From Fusobacterium varium (GTDB lineage: Bacteria; Fusobacteriota; Fusobacteriia; Fusobacteriales; Fusobacteriaceae), in contig LR134390.1 in the NCBI GenBank assembly GCA_900637705.1, positions 2,852,001 to 2,916,000 on the forward strand: DNA of 64,000 nt, written 5' to 3'. The notes below the pieces were generated by a model. It worked only from the letters and a program-made list of their open reading frames with translations, was not told where the DNA came from and searched no databases. Position numbers and translations under genes: made by a program. How positions within the stretch are numbered: the first letter of the stretch is position 1; each line of letters starts with the position of its first letter. Positions 29,575 through 40,006 of this stretch are shown here, piece by piece.

Positions 29575-31271
29575 TTAATATTCTTCACATATTACTTTAC
29601 TTGTCTTCTTCTTTTTTATATTTAATCCTGCTATCAATATCAAAGCAAGCACTGCAAATATCATAGTTATCCTTGTAAGACTGTTTCCACCAGCAAGCCC
29701 TATTGGTGAAAGAATACAGTATAAATAACACAATCCTAAAATAAGTAAAGCTGATGCTTCTTTTGCATATTTCCAATTGGTTAAATCTACATCTGACTTA
29801 TTTTTAACAGAAGGAACATATGGATTTTCTCTTTTAAAAATTCCTCCTAATACAAACATTGTCACAATATCAAATACAAATAATCCACCCATTACATGAA
29901 CAAAATTTATTTTTACCTTGAATATCCATACTAATGAAAAATACAACAATACATGAAGTAATACTGTTATTCTTGCTGCTTTTCCAGAAACTGTTTTATT
30001 TAAAAATCCTACTGCTACTAGAGCAACTATTGGGATATTGAAAAATCCTGCAAATCTTTTTAAAAGAAGGAACAATCCACCAGTTCCATATTGTAGTAAT
30101 GGAGCAATTATCATAGATACTATTGCTATTATAGTTCCAGCTATTTTAGCCACTTTTATTAAATCTTCATCTGATATTTTCTTATTGAATATTGGCTTAT
30201 ATATATCATAGCAAAATAATGTTGCAGCACTATTTATAAATGAATTAAATGTACTCAAGATAGCTCCAAACAAGCATGCAGTAAAAAATCCCAATAAAGG
30301 TTTCGGCAGAACTTTTGATACTAGTGTTGGATAAGCTAAGTCTATATTTCCTAATGAATTTCCAAAAATATGGAAAGAAATAAGTCCAGGAACATTTAAC
30401 AGTACAGGTAAAAATAATAAGAATACTCCAGCATACAAAATTCCTTTCTGTCCTTCTGCTAAACTTTTAGCTGCAAGTGACCTTTGAATTATTGCCTGAT
30501 TTGTTGTCCAATAGAAGAAATTTACTATTAATATTCCAGTAAATATTGTTGTCCAAGGTACTGGATCATTTGCTGCTCCCCAAGCAGTAAGCTTTTCTAT
30601 ATGAGCTGATGTAACTATATCTACTCCCTTTGGTAAACTTCCATTTCCTAAAAATTTCAAAGCAAAGAAAGGAATCATAGTTCCTCCTATTATTAATGCA
30701 AATCCATTTAATGTATCTGAAACAGCAACTGCTTTTAATCCACCAAATATTGCGTAAATACCTCCAATAATACCAATCAGCCAAACTACACCCCAAAGAG
30801 CTGTGTTAAAACTTACTCCAAACATTCCTGTTACATCAAATATTTGAGTGAAAGCGATAGCTCCTGAATATAAAGCTCCTGGTATCATCACAAAAGTATA
30901 TGCAACTAAGAAAAGAAGCGACATTATCTGCCTTGTTTGTTTATCATATCTTTCTTCAAAAATTCAGGTATAGTTGTGAATCCACCCTTTAGATATCTTG
31001 GTAGAAGAAATAATGCAAGTACACACAAAGGAACTACTGATTGTACTGTCCATGCTATAATTGAAAAATTACTTATATATGAAGATGCATTTACTCCTAC
31101 TAATTGTTCTGTTGAAAGACTTGTTAATACCATTGAAAATCCTATAACTGTAGCACTCAATCCTCTTCCAGCTAAAAAATATCCTTGAGCACTGCTGTCT
31201 TCATCTTTAGTTTTTAACCATGAGATAAAAGCAATTAATGCTGTTATTAAAACAAATGTAAAAAAAGTCAT
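29575..31271 (-). CDS. Sodium:solute symporter (SSS family, YidK-like), frame broken once
   Basis: About 565 residues and thirteen or more hydrophobic segments when read across the break. The N-terminal part includes [34 protein letters not shown] and [14 protein letters not shown]; the remainder continues with [24 protein letters not shown]. The frame changes at the short run 30951-30953; one added A gives [19 protein letters not shown], a canonical SSS sequence. Family members couple sugar or organic-acid uptake to sodium. The gene is followed 49 nt later by the sulfatase and preceded by a GntR regulator, so the likely cargo is a sulfated sugar or amino sugar. Confidence 0.85.
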
Positions 31272-31304
31272 TTTTTCCTCCCTAATTTATATCAATGGAG
31301 AGTT

Positions 31305-32027
31305 TTAAAAATTTGTTGTATAAACAAACTTATCTCCTCTCACTGTAGATTTTGTATATTCTAAAACCTTACTTCCTTGGAAAACTGTTCTTTCTACTTT
31401 CATACCTAAATCCCCTTCGTTTAATCCTAGAAATTTAGCTTCAGAAGCATCTAACTTACATGGATAAAATAACTCTTTTCCATGAGTTATTTTTATTCCA
31501 AATTCATTTGCCAAAACATCATATAATTTTTTTGATTTGAGATCAATATTTTCAATTCCTTCAACTAAAGAATAATTTAAATAAATCGTTTCATAAATTA
31601 AAGCCTCATCATTTCCATATCTTACCCATATAAGCTTGCATATAAATTCATCATCTGAAAGATTCATTTTTTCCTTAACAATACTATTAGGCTTTTTAAT
31701 TTTTAAAGATAATATTTTAGAAACAGGAATTTTTCCAAGACTCATCATATCATCATAAAACTTACTAAAATCTGACCGATTCTGATAAATTTTAGGAGAA
31801 GACACATAACTCCCCTTTCCTTGAAGTTTGTAAATATATCCTTCTTTTTCTAAAGTTCTTAAAGCCTGTCTTACAGTTGTTCTGCTAAGTTCATATGTAA
31901 TACAAAATTCTGATTCAGCAGGTATCTTATCATTTTCTTTAAGTATACCTTCTTCAATATATTTTTTTATACTATGTACTAACTGTTGATATAAAGGAAC
32001 CTCACTTTTCTTATTAATCTCAAACAT
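31305..32027 (-). CDS. GntR/HutC family regulator, intact
   Basis: A 240-residue regulator with an N-terminal winged helix (KKSEVPLYQQLVHSIKKYIEEGILKENDKIPAESEFCITYELSRTTVRQALRTLEKEGYIYKLQGKGSYV) and a C-terminal UTRA domain from about residue 90. It heads the SSS-sulfatase unit. Its promoter (TTGACA-17-TATACT) overlaps a HutC-like operator, so it is probably autoregulated and represses the operon until an amino-sugar or sulfated-sugar phosphate appears. It is similar in layout to the regulator encoded at 27257-27993 and to YidP, which accompanies yidK-yidJ in E. coli. Confidence 0.88.
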   Translation of the reverse strand: MFEINKKSEVPLYQQLVHSIKKYIEEGILKENDKIPAESEFCITYELSRTTVRQALRTLEKEGYIYKLQGKGSYVSSPKIYQNRSDFSKFYDDMMSLGKIPVSKILSLKIKKPNSIVKEKMNLSDDEFICKLIWVRYGNDEALIYETIYLNYSLVEGIENIDLKSKKLYDVLANEFGIKITHGKELFYPCKLDASEAKFLGLNEGDLGMKVERTVFQGSKVLEYTKSTVRGDKFVYTTNF

Positions 32028-32076
32028 AATTTTCTCCCATGGGTTTTTTAATAATATTATCTTTTCTATTACGATA

Positions 32077-32105
32077 AGTATAATTCAACCTTTAAGTGTT
32101 GTCAA
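32077..32105 (-). promoter_or_regulatory. Promoter of the GntR-SSS-sulfatase operon
   Basis: Minus strand: TTGACA (32100-32105), 17-nt spacer, TATACT (32077-32082). The operator-like site at 32098-32112 covers the -35 box, which fits repression. Confidence 0.8.
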
Positions 32106-32112
32106 TACTGAT
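32098..32112. promoter_or_regulatory. Probable GntR/HutC operator over the -35 box
   Basis: GTTGTCAATACTGAT; with the site at 27204-27218 it shares GTTGTC-NN-TAC-NN-AT. Read on the minus strand it contains GTATTGACAAC, a HutC-type half-site. Confidence 0.5.
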
Positions 32113-32455
32113 TTTTACAGGGTTTGAACTTGTATCATACACCTAAACCACTATATTAATTACTTAGTATCAACTTGTATCTAAAAAAATTTTTTTATTT
32201 TTTTTTACACATTATTAAGACAATATGTATTCTATTTTTTCAAATTAATCTTTTTTAGTTTCTATTTACCTCATCTAATCTTTTTAATTTTCACTTATAC
32301 CCTCTTTATTTTATTTTTTCAATATTTTTATAAAAAATAAAAATTCTTTCATCTAAGACTTAATAAAAAAAATATTTGAATAATTTTATAATTGATGTTA
32401 TCTTTATATCAGTATGAAAATTTAATTTTTAGAAATAAGAAGGAAAAATTCAATT
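32113..32455. other. AT-rich gap, no gene seen
   Basis: About 340 nt between divergent transcription units. Very A/T-rich with no ORF, tRNA or convincing hairpin. It must hold the promoter of the DUF202 gene; a weak AAAGGA ribosome binding site precedes that gene, but I could not choose a -35/-10 pair. Confidence 0.5.
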
Positions 32456-32472
32456 AGAAAGGACGTTTTAAT

Positions 32473-32748
32473 ATGACAAATAAATATAACCACAATAAAG
32501 AAGATATGATACTTAGGGATTTTCTTGCAACTGACAGAACAATCTTAGCAAATGAAAGAACCCTCTTAGCATATCTAAGAACTTTTATCAGTTTTTTTGC
32601 TGCTGGTATTGGTTTTGTTAAATTTGTAGATAATATTTTAGTAGTTTTTTTAGGATATGTTCTTGTAGTTTTTAGTATTATTGTTTTATGGTTTGGTTCT
32701 AAAAGATACATAAAAACTAAAAAAAGATATGAACATATAAAATTTTAA
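32473..32748 (+). CDS. DUF202 family small membrane protein
   Basis: A 91-residue protein with the DUF202 signature: a polar N-terminus (LRDFLATDRTILANERTLLAYLRT) leading into two hydrophobic helices (about 38-55 and 57-78) and a basic C-terminus. Similar domains occur in YidH and in vacuolar transporter chaperones; the function of the bacterial stand-alone form is not established. It is a single-gene unit on the plus strand ending in a strong bidirectional terminator. Confidence 0.8.
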   Translation: MTNKYNHNKEDMILRDFLATDRTILANERTLLAYLRTFISFFAAGIGFVKFVDNILVVFLGYVLVVFSIIVLWFGSKRYIKTKKRYEHIKF

Positions 32749-32758
32749 ATTTTCCACT

Positions 32759-32798
32759 AAAAAAAGAGTACCTTTTATTTTTTGAGGTACTCTTTTTT
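32759..32798. terminator. Bidirectional terminator between DUF202 and GerMN genes
   Basis: A 14-bp stem (AAAAAAGAGTACCT with AGGTACTCTTTTTT) around an 11-nt loop, with T runs on both strands. It serves both convergent genes. Confidence 0.9.
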
Positions 32799-32800
32799 GG

Positions 32801-33325
32801 TTATATATTTGTATTTCTATTATAAAATTTACTCAAATTATTGCTTCCATCTTTACCATTTATTAATATTTTCACTCTGTTGATATTTCCAAGTTCTGTT
32901 AGACTATTTACTATTGAATAAATATTTAAAAGACTTTTTCGGCTATTATCGTCCATTTCCTTCGATGAAGGACTTAAATCAATATATGCTGTATCACCAC
33001 TGAAATATAAATTTAAAACAGTAATATCCTTATTCTCAAGAAAGCCTTCATTTTGAAGAACCTCTATAGTTTTAGAAACTACTTTAACTGATTTATCTCT
33101 TCTGCTTTGACTTTCTTCTATATTTTCATCTTTTTTAATAAGTTCTCTCCCATCTGCTCCTGGAATATATATAGTTACTTTTTCCTTAACTTTTTCTTCT
33201 ATAGTTATTTCATCAGTATTAATCTTTTTTATACTTTTATCCTTTACAGTATTAGAGTATATTACTCCAAGTACTATAGCAACTATCCATATTCCTATTA
33301 ATGTTCCTAGCCATTTTTTACTCAC
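32801..33325 (-). CDS. GerMN-domain membrane-anchored protein
   Basis: A 174-residue protein with one N-terminal transmembrane anchor (about 5-24) and a C-terminal GerMN domain (about 75-170; VSKTIEVLQNEGFLENKDITVLNLYFSGDTAYIDLSPS). In spore formers such domains occur in germination and sporulation proteins; in non-sporulating bacteria they are often next to cell-wall amidases. Here the gene is 16 nt downstream of an N-acetylmuramoyl-L-alanine amidase gene, so a role in peptidoglycan remodelling is likely. The exact function is unknown. Confidence 0.8.
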   Translation of the reverse strand: MSKKWLGTLIGIWIVAIVLGVIYSNTVKDKSIKKINTDEITIEEKVKEKVTIYIPGADGRELIKKDENIEESQSRRDKSVKVVSKTIEVLQNEGFLENKDITVLNLYFSGDTAYIDLSPSSKEMDDNSRKSLLNIYSIVNSLTELGNINRVKILINGKDGSNNLSKFYNRNTNI

Positions 33326-33341
33326 TGCTTCACCTCATTGA

Positions 33342-34361
33342 TTAATAAAAATACCCTCTTACCATCTCAGCTATCTCTTTTGCCATCTTTTTTTGATATA
33401 CTGGATTTGTTATTTTCTGAAGATCACTCTTATTGCTTATAAAGCCTACTTCTATCAAGACACTGGGTCCATTAAAACCTCTCAGTACAGCAAAGTTTGC
33501 TCCATGTATCCCTCTATTATTTAATCCTATCGCTTCTGCTAAAGCATTATTTGTTTTCCTTGCAAATCCAATAGAACTTTCTTGATTTTTCTTATATGCT
33601 AATTCTCCCATTATCTGAGCTATATCACTACTATTTTCTCCATATTTATCTCCAAAACTATTTTCAAATGAAGCTATTCTTTCAGCATAAGGTGAAGATT
33701 TTTTAGAGAAATAAAAAACTTCTACTCCATTCATTTTACTTGATACTGCTGCATTGGCATGTATACTGATAAACATATTTGCTTTTGCTTTATTAGCTAT
33801 TTTTGGACGTTGTGACAAGGTTACAAAAACATCTGTATCTCTTGTCATAACAACATTGAAATCCTTTTTCAATTCATCTCTCAAATACTTACTTACTGCC
33901 AGAGTTACAGTTTTTTCATAATATTTTTTAAAACCTATTGCTCCTGGGTCTTTTCCCCCATGTCCAGCATCTATAGCTATTGTAAACTGCTTTTTTTGAG
34001 ATTTATCATTGAATGTAAGAACAAAATTATTTCCTTTTGAAGCAATTCCTCCACTATAGCTAATATTTTTTCTTAATTTAATAAAAAATCCAACTGAGCC
34101 ACTGTAATCTACAACTTCAAGGCTTTCTATATATTTCCCTGTAAAATTTTTATTATTTATTTTTCCAGTAAGAGTACTATCTGGAAATTCTAAAAAAATC
34201 AATTTATTATATTCATCATAATTCATTGTATACTTTGGTTTTTGCGATCCAGCAAAATCCATAGTTAGAACAGCTCCATTCAATTTTACTGATTTAATAG
34301 TTCCAGCAAACGAAAGTACTGTTAAAAATAAAAATAAAAAAATTGTAAGTATCCTTTTCAT
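33342..34361 (-). CDS. amiC: N-acetylmuramoyl-L-alanine amidase (Amidase_3, AmiC-like)
   Basis: A 339-residue periplasmic zinc amidase that cuts the stem peptide from muramic acid during daughter-cell separation. It has a signal peptide (MKRILTIFLFLFLTVLSFAG), an N-terminal AMIN-like domain (about 20-125) and the Amidase_3 domain with zinc ligands in IAIDAGHGGKDPGA, the glutamate in YYEKTVTLAV and the histidine in FISIHANA, and GFISN at the end. The start at 34361 is set by GGGG nine bases upstream. The open frame reaches back to an ATG at 34403, but that one lies inside the yajC terminator hairpin and is not credible. The GerMN protein follows. Confidence 0.92.
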   Translation of the reverse strand: MKRILTIFLFLFLTVLSFAGTIKSVKLNGAVLTMDFAGSQKPKYTMNYDEYNKLIFLEFPDSTLTGKINNKNFTGKYIESLEVVDYSGSVGFFIKLRKNISYSGGIASKGNNFVLTFNDKSQKKQFTIAIDAGHGGKDPGAIGFKKYYEKTVTLAVSKYLRDELKKDFNVVMTRDTDVFVTLSQRPKIANKAKANMFISIHANAAVSSKMNGVEVFYFSKKSSPYAERIASFENSFGDKYGENSSDIAQIMGELAYKKNQESSIGFARKTNNALAEAIGLNNRGIHGANFAVLRGFNGPSVLIEVGFISNKSDLQKITNPVYQKKMAKEIAEMVRGYFY

Positions 34362-34380
34362 CTTATGTCCCCGCTTTATT

Positions 34381-34412
34381 AAAGAAAAAACGACAATGTT
34401 CATTGTCGTTTT
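34381..34412 (-). terminator. Intrinsic terminator after yajC
   Basis: A 12-bp stem AAAACGACAATG/CATTGTCGTTTT (34387-34398 with 34401-34412) with a 2-nt loop, followed by T residues on the minus strand. It lies between the yajC stop and the amidase start, so the amidase has partial read-through or its own promoter. Confidence 0.85.
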
Positions 34413-34422
34413 ATTTCAATTA

Positions 34423-34698
34423 CTATAATACTCTAGAAATAGCCCCTTTAGTGAAAGTGATTTTTACGCCTTTATCAACTCTTACCTCTACATAATCTTC
34501 ACTTACAGAAACTATAGTACCTTTTATTCCACCAACAGTAACTACTTCTGATCCTTCTTTTAATGAATCCATCATTTCTTTTTGTTTCTTTTGTTTTTTC
34601 TTGTTTGGTAATATTAATAAGAAGTAGAATACAGCTATCCACACTACGAAAGTTAGTATCATACCACTATATTTACCTAATCCTAATAATTGTTCCAT
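34423..34698 (-). CDS. yajC: Preprotein translocase subunit YajC
   Basis: A 91-residue accessory subunit of SecYEG-SecDF. One N-terminal transmembrane helix (about 12-31; MILTFVVWIAVFYFLLILP) is followed by a basic stretch (NKKKQKKQKE) and the cytoplasmic domain EGSEVVTVGGIKGTIVSVSED, all hallmarks of YajC. It is normally near secD, secF or tgt; here those are absent. Confidence 0.92.
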   Translation of the reverse strand: MEQLLGLGKYSGMILTFVVWIAVFYFLLILPNKKKQKKQKEMMDSLKEGSEVVTVGGIKGTIVSVSEDYVEVRVDKGVKITFTKGAISRVL

Positions 34699-34796
34699 TG
34701 TTAATCCCCCTCATCAGAAAAGCTTTGTTAAAAGTATAACATATCATAAGCTTTTTTTCAATTTTTTCTATGATTTATATAGCTTTTTTCAATTTT

Positions 34797-35966
34797 TTAT
34801 TTAAAAAAAGCTTTTATTTTATCTTTTAAAGTTTTATGTTTTTTATAGTTTTTATCTTTTAAACTGTCATCAAAGGCTTTTAAAAGTTCTTTCTGCTTAT
34901 CGTTAAGGTCAGTAGGAGTTTCTACTACTACCTGTACCAATTGATCTCCAACCATAGAACTTCTCAAAGATTTGATTCCTTCTCCTCTTAATTTGAAAAG
35001 CTTTCCTGTTTGTGTTCCTGCTGGTATTTTTATATTTTTCTTACCATTCAAAGTAGGGATTTCCACTTCTCCTCCAAGAGCAGCTGTTGTGAAAGTGATA
35101 GGCACCTCACAAATTATGTCATCTCCTCTTCTTTGGAATAAATCATGTTCCTTTACTCTTATAATTACATAAAGATCTCCATTAGGTCCACCAGTTTCAC
35201 TAGCTTCTCCCATTCCATCTAGTCTAAGTTTTTGTCCATCATCTATTCCTGCTGGTATTTTTATCTTCTTTTCTACAGTTTCCTTTACAATACCTGTTCC
35301 ATGACAAGTTTTACATTTCTTTTCAGGTATTTCACCTTTACCATGACACTCATCGCATTCTGCATAACTTTCAAAATTTCCAAGTATAGTTCTTTGAACT
35401 GTTTTTACTCTTCCAGAACCTCCACATTTAGTACATTTCTTCATTGTACTTCCTGGCTCAGCTCCACTTCCATTACATGTACCACATTTTCCATTTCTTT
35501 TATATTTTATTGTTTTTTCTACACCTTTTGCAGCTTCTTCTAAAGTAATCTCTACCTGATATCTTAAGTCAGCTCCTGGCTCTACGTAATTTCTTCTAGA
35601 ACTTCCACCACCAAATCCACTGAATCCTCCGAATCCTCCAGATCCTCCTCCGAAAAATGAACTGAATATATCTTCAAATCCTTCACTGCTGAATCCTCCG
35701 AATCCTCCAGCACCTGGTCCTCCCTGTTCAAAGGCTGCATGACCAAATCTATCATATTGAGCTCTTTTTTCCTTGTCTGATATCACCTGATATGCTTCAT
35801 TTATCTCTTTAAACTTTTCTTCAGCATCTTTTTTCTCTTTTTCGCTGGCACTACTGAATTTATCAGGATGATATTTCATGGCAGCTTTTCTGTACGCTTT
35901 CTTAATATCAGCTTCAGAAGCATCTTTTGCTACTCCTAATACTTCATAATAATCTCTTTTTGCCAT
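34797..35966 (-). CDS. dnaJ: Chaperone DnaJ
   Basis: A 389-residue class I J-protein. The J domain has HPD at 33-35, followed by a Gly/Phe-rich linker (about 75-125). Four CxxCxGxG zinc-finger repeats ([32 protein letters not shown]) come next, then the two beta-barrel substrate domains and dimerisation tail. It activates the DnaK ATPase. It is not in the hrcA-grpE-dnaK operon, being separated by ogt and an aldose epimerase gene, and no CIRCE lies directly upstream of it. Confidence 0.97.
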   Translation of the reverse strand: MAKRDYYEVLGVAKDASEADIKKAYRKAAMKYHPDKFSSASEKEKKDAEEKFKEINEAYQVISDKEKRAQYDRFGHAAFEQGGPGAGGFGGFSSEGFEDIFSSFFGGGSGGFGGFSGFGGGSSRRNYVEPGADLRYQVEITLEEAAKGVEKTIKYKRNGKCGTCNGSGAEPGSTMKKCTKCGGSGRVKTVQRTILGNFESYAECDECHGKGEIPEKKCKTCHGTGIVKETVEKKIKIPAGIDDGQKLRLDGMGEASETGGPNGDLYVIIRVKEHDLFQRRGDDIICEVPITFTTAALGGEVEIPTLNGKKNIKIPAGTQTGKLFKLRGEGIKSLRSSMVGDQLVQVVVETPTDLNDKQKELLKAFDDSLKDKNYKKHKTLKDKIKAFFK

Positions 35967-36044
35967 TTAATATTTTCCTCCATTTCTAATATCTAAAGTA
36001 TTATATCACAATTTTTAATATAACATGATATATTTTTATATAAA

Positions 36045-36917
36045 CTATAAAATAGTTATATCTAATGTCCTATGATATACTTCATCTTTTTCAATTTTTT
36101 CTATTCCTGCTTTTTCTTTAAGGTTTCCTGAAGCATTATCAAAATCTGATATTCCATTCCAAGGCTCCAGACATATATACTCTGCTCCTGGCTTATTCCA
36201 AAACGCTATATATTTGAATCCTTTATATACAAATTTTATTTCTTTACTATTTTTTCTATTTTTTAAATAAACAACATCAGAATTTGGCTTTTCAATGATA
36301 AGGGCATCATTTATAAAAGTATCTCTATCCAAATCAAGTATTTTTCCTTCAAAAGCTTTTATTTTCTTCTGAGAAGATATCAATGTTCCATTAAAAGTTT
36401 TTACCTCTCCAGTTTCATCTTTTTCAAATTCTAAATAATAATCTGAAAACTCTATTCCATTCCCTACAGGAATATTAAATGCTGGGTGAGCTCCCAACGA
36501 AAAATACATTTCCTTTTCTCCTGTATTTTCTACTCTGTATTCTATTCTCAAATTTTTATCCTTTATTATATATCTTATATAAAGCTTAAAATTAAAAGGA
36601 TAAACTTTTTTCGTTTGATCATTTGAAGCAAAAAGAAATTCCAGATAGTCATCTCCTTGATCACTCATCTGAAATTCATAATCTCTTGCAAACCCATGTT
36701 TTGAAGTAAGTTTATACTCTTTTCCTTCATAAAAATATCTGTCATCTTTTAAAGCTCCAACAAAAGGAAACAATATTGGCGAACTTTTTGCCCAGTATTT
36801 AGGATCTTTCTGCCATATATACTCTACATCTGTTGTTAAATCCTTCATTCCTATAAGTTCTGCCCCTAAGCTTTCTACCCTTATTTCCATTAAACTATTT
36901 TTTAAACTATATTCCAT
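36045..36917 (-). CDS. Aldose 1-epimerase family protein (LacX-like)
   Basis: A 290-residue galactose-mutarotase-fold protein. Landmarks are SPILFPFVGALKDDRYFYEGKEYKLTSKHGFARD near residue 50, SLGAHPAFNIPVG in the middle, and CLEPWNGISDF near the C-terminus, which match the LacX/YihR branch. Members interconvert anomers of free sugars or act on hexose 6-phosphates. It overlaps ogt by 11 nt, so the two are co-transcribed, though their roles seem unrelated. Substrate is unknown. Confidence 0.82.
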   Translation of the reverse strand: MEYSLKNSLMEIRVESLGAELIGMKDLTTDVEYIWQKDPKYWAKSSPILFPFVGALKDDRYFYEGKEYKLTSKHGFARDYEFQMSDQGDDYLEFLFASNDQTKKVYPFNFKLYIRYIIKDKNLRIEYRVENTGEKEMYFSLGAHPAFNIPVGNGIEFSDYYLEFEKDETGEVKTFNGTLISSQKKIKAFEGKILDLDRDTFINDALIIEKPNSDVVYLKNRKNSKEIKFVYKGFKYIAFWNKPGAEYICLEPWNGISDFDNASGNLKEKAGIEKIEKDEVYHRTLDITIL

Positions 36918-37386
36918 TCTTATCTCCTATATTCAGCTTTTCTAGGTCCAGCAGATATTCTTTTCTGAAAAGACCTCCTCCATATCCTGTTAATTTTCCA
37001 TTTTTACCTATTACTCTATGACAAGGAATTATGATTGAAATAGGATTTCTGTGATTGGCCCCTCCAATAGCTCTGACAGCTTTTGGATTTTTTATATATA
37101 CTGCTTGTTCTTGATAACTTCTTGTTTCTCCATAGGGGATATTCAATAAAGCTTTCCAAGCTTCCTGCTGAAATTTAGTTCCTTGACTTATATCAAGTTT
37201 TACATCAAATACTTTCCTTTTTCCTTCAAAATATTCTTTCAGCTGTTTGATACATTTTTCAACTTCTTTTGAGTGTATCTCTTCTAATCTATTATCTCTG
37301 AAGTTAATATTACTGATACCATCTTTTTCTTCACATACTTCAATTAAGCCCAAACCTTTTATTTCCAGATATCCTCTTCCTCTCAT
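36907..37386 (-). CDS. ogt: Methylated-DNA-protein-cysteine methyltransferase
   Basis: A 159-residue suicide repair enzyme that removes alkyl groups from O6-methylguanine. The acceptor cysteine is C122 in IIPCHRVIG, preceded by the helix-turn-helix RAIGGANHRNPI and followed by LTGYGGGLFRKEYLL. N-terminal residues 1-70 form the short RNase H-like domain. The length matches Ogt rather than the two-domain Ada. It is the first gene of a pair with the aldose epimerase gene (11-nt overlap). Confidence 0.94.
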   Translation of the reverse strand: MRGRGYLEIKGLGLIEVCEEKDGISNINFRDNRLEEIHSKEVEKCIKQLKEYFEGKRKVFDVKLDISQGTKFQQEAWKALLNIPYGETRSYQEQAVYIKNPKAVRAIGGANHRNPISIIIPCHRVIGKNGKLTGYGGGLFRKEYLLDLEKLNIGDKNGI

Positions 37387-37419
37387 TTCCCCTCCTTATC
37401 CTATTTAAAACTAATTACC

Positions 37420-37451
37420 AGAAAGGGAATAGAGTAAAGTACCCTATTCCC
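37420..37451 (-). terminator. Intrinsic terminator of the hrcA-grpE-dnaK operon
   Basis: GGGAATAG (37425-37432) pairs with CTATTCCC (37444-37451), 11-nt loop, followed by TTTCT on the minus strand. It lies 40 nt beyond the dnaK stop. Confidence 0.75.
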
Positions 37452-37490
37452 TCTATTTGTTTTCCTTTTCAGGAATTATTCAATTAATTA

Positions 37491-39317
<1,827 letters not shown>

Positions 39318-39382
39318 TTACCTCCTAAAATATCTTCTATATTTAAAACTGTTTTTTACTATAATTATATTAAAGTTTTTTA

Positions 39383-40006
39383 TTAACCTCTTTTACATAC
39401 TTTTACCATTGCTGGTCTTATTACTTTTCCTTTCATTGTATAACCTTTTTGAAGTTCAAGAATAATAGTATCATCTTCAAATTCTGGATTATCTTCTACC
39501 ATTACAGCATGGTGATACATTGGATCATATTTTCCTTCTGCTTTTATTGGTTCTACACCTTCATTTTCCATGATTCCTTTCAATTGCCCAAGTATCATAT
39601 CCACACCTTTTACAAGCCCATCAAAATCCTTTGTTGCTTCTGATGCTGATATAGCTCTTTCTAAGTTGTCTAATCCATCTAGTAATTTTGTAATTATTTT
39701 TTCTGAAGCAAATTTTCTTAATTCTTCTACTTCTTTTTCTTTTCTCTTGGTAAAGTTTTGGAAATCAGCTTGTTTTCTAAGGTAAGATTGCTTCCAATCC
39801 TCTACTTCTGCTTTTAATTTTCCAATTTCTTCTTCAGTATCTTTTTCGCAGCAGCAAGAACTTTTTTCTTCTCCATGACCTTTACAGTCACAACCACACT
39901 CTTCCTTTTTTTCCTCTTTTATTATATCTTCTTCAAAAGTTTCAACTTCCTTTTTCATTTCTTTATCCAATTCCTTTTCCAATATTTTTTCTTTATCATT
40001 TATCAT
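39383..40006 (-). CDS. grpE: Nucleotide exchange factor GrpE with cysteine-rich N-terminal segment
   Basis: A 207-residue exchange factor for DnaK. The long coiled-coil (about 57-120, EEIGKLKAEVEDWKQSYLRKQADFQNFTKR) and the C-terminal beta-wing (VEPIKAEGKYDPMYHHAVM) are standard. Unusual is the segment 35-53, which contains CGCDC, a histidine and CCC: six cysteines (37, 39, 41, 51-53) with H44 in an otherwise acidic, presumably disordered, N-terminal tail. GrpE normally has no cysteines here. It may bind metal or sense redox state or heat-linked metal release; this is inference. It overlaps hrcA by 11 nt. Confidence 0.95.
   Translation of the reverse strand: MINDKEKILEKELDKEMKKEVETFEEDIIKEEKKEECGCDCKGHGEEKSSCCCEKDTEEEIGKLKAEVEDWKQSYLRKQADFQNFTKRKEKEVEELRKFASEKIITKLLDGLDNLERAISASEATKDFDGLVKGVDMILGQLKGIMENEGVEPIKAEGKYDPMYHHAVMVEDNPEFEDDTIILELQKGYTMKGKVIRPAMVKVCKRG

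Noticed and set aside
34362-34403. Upstream ATG extending the amidase by 14 residues
   Set aside because: It falls inside the yajC terminator hairpin and precedes a complete signal peptide with its own ribosome binding site.
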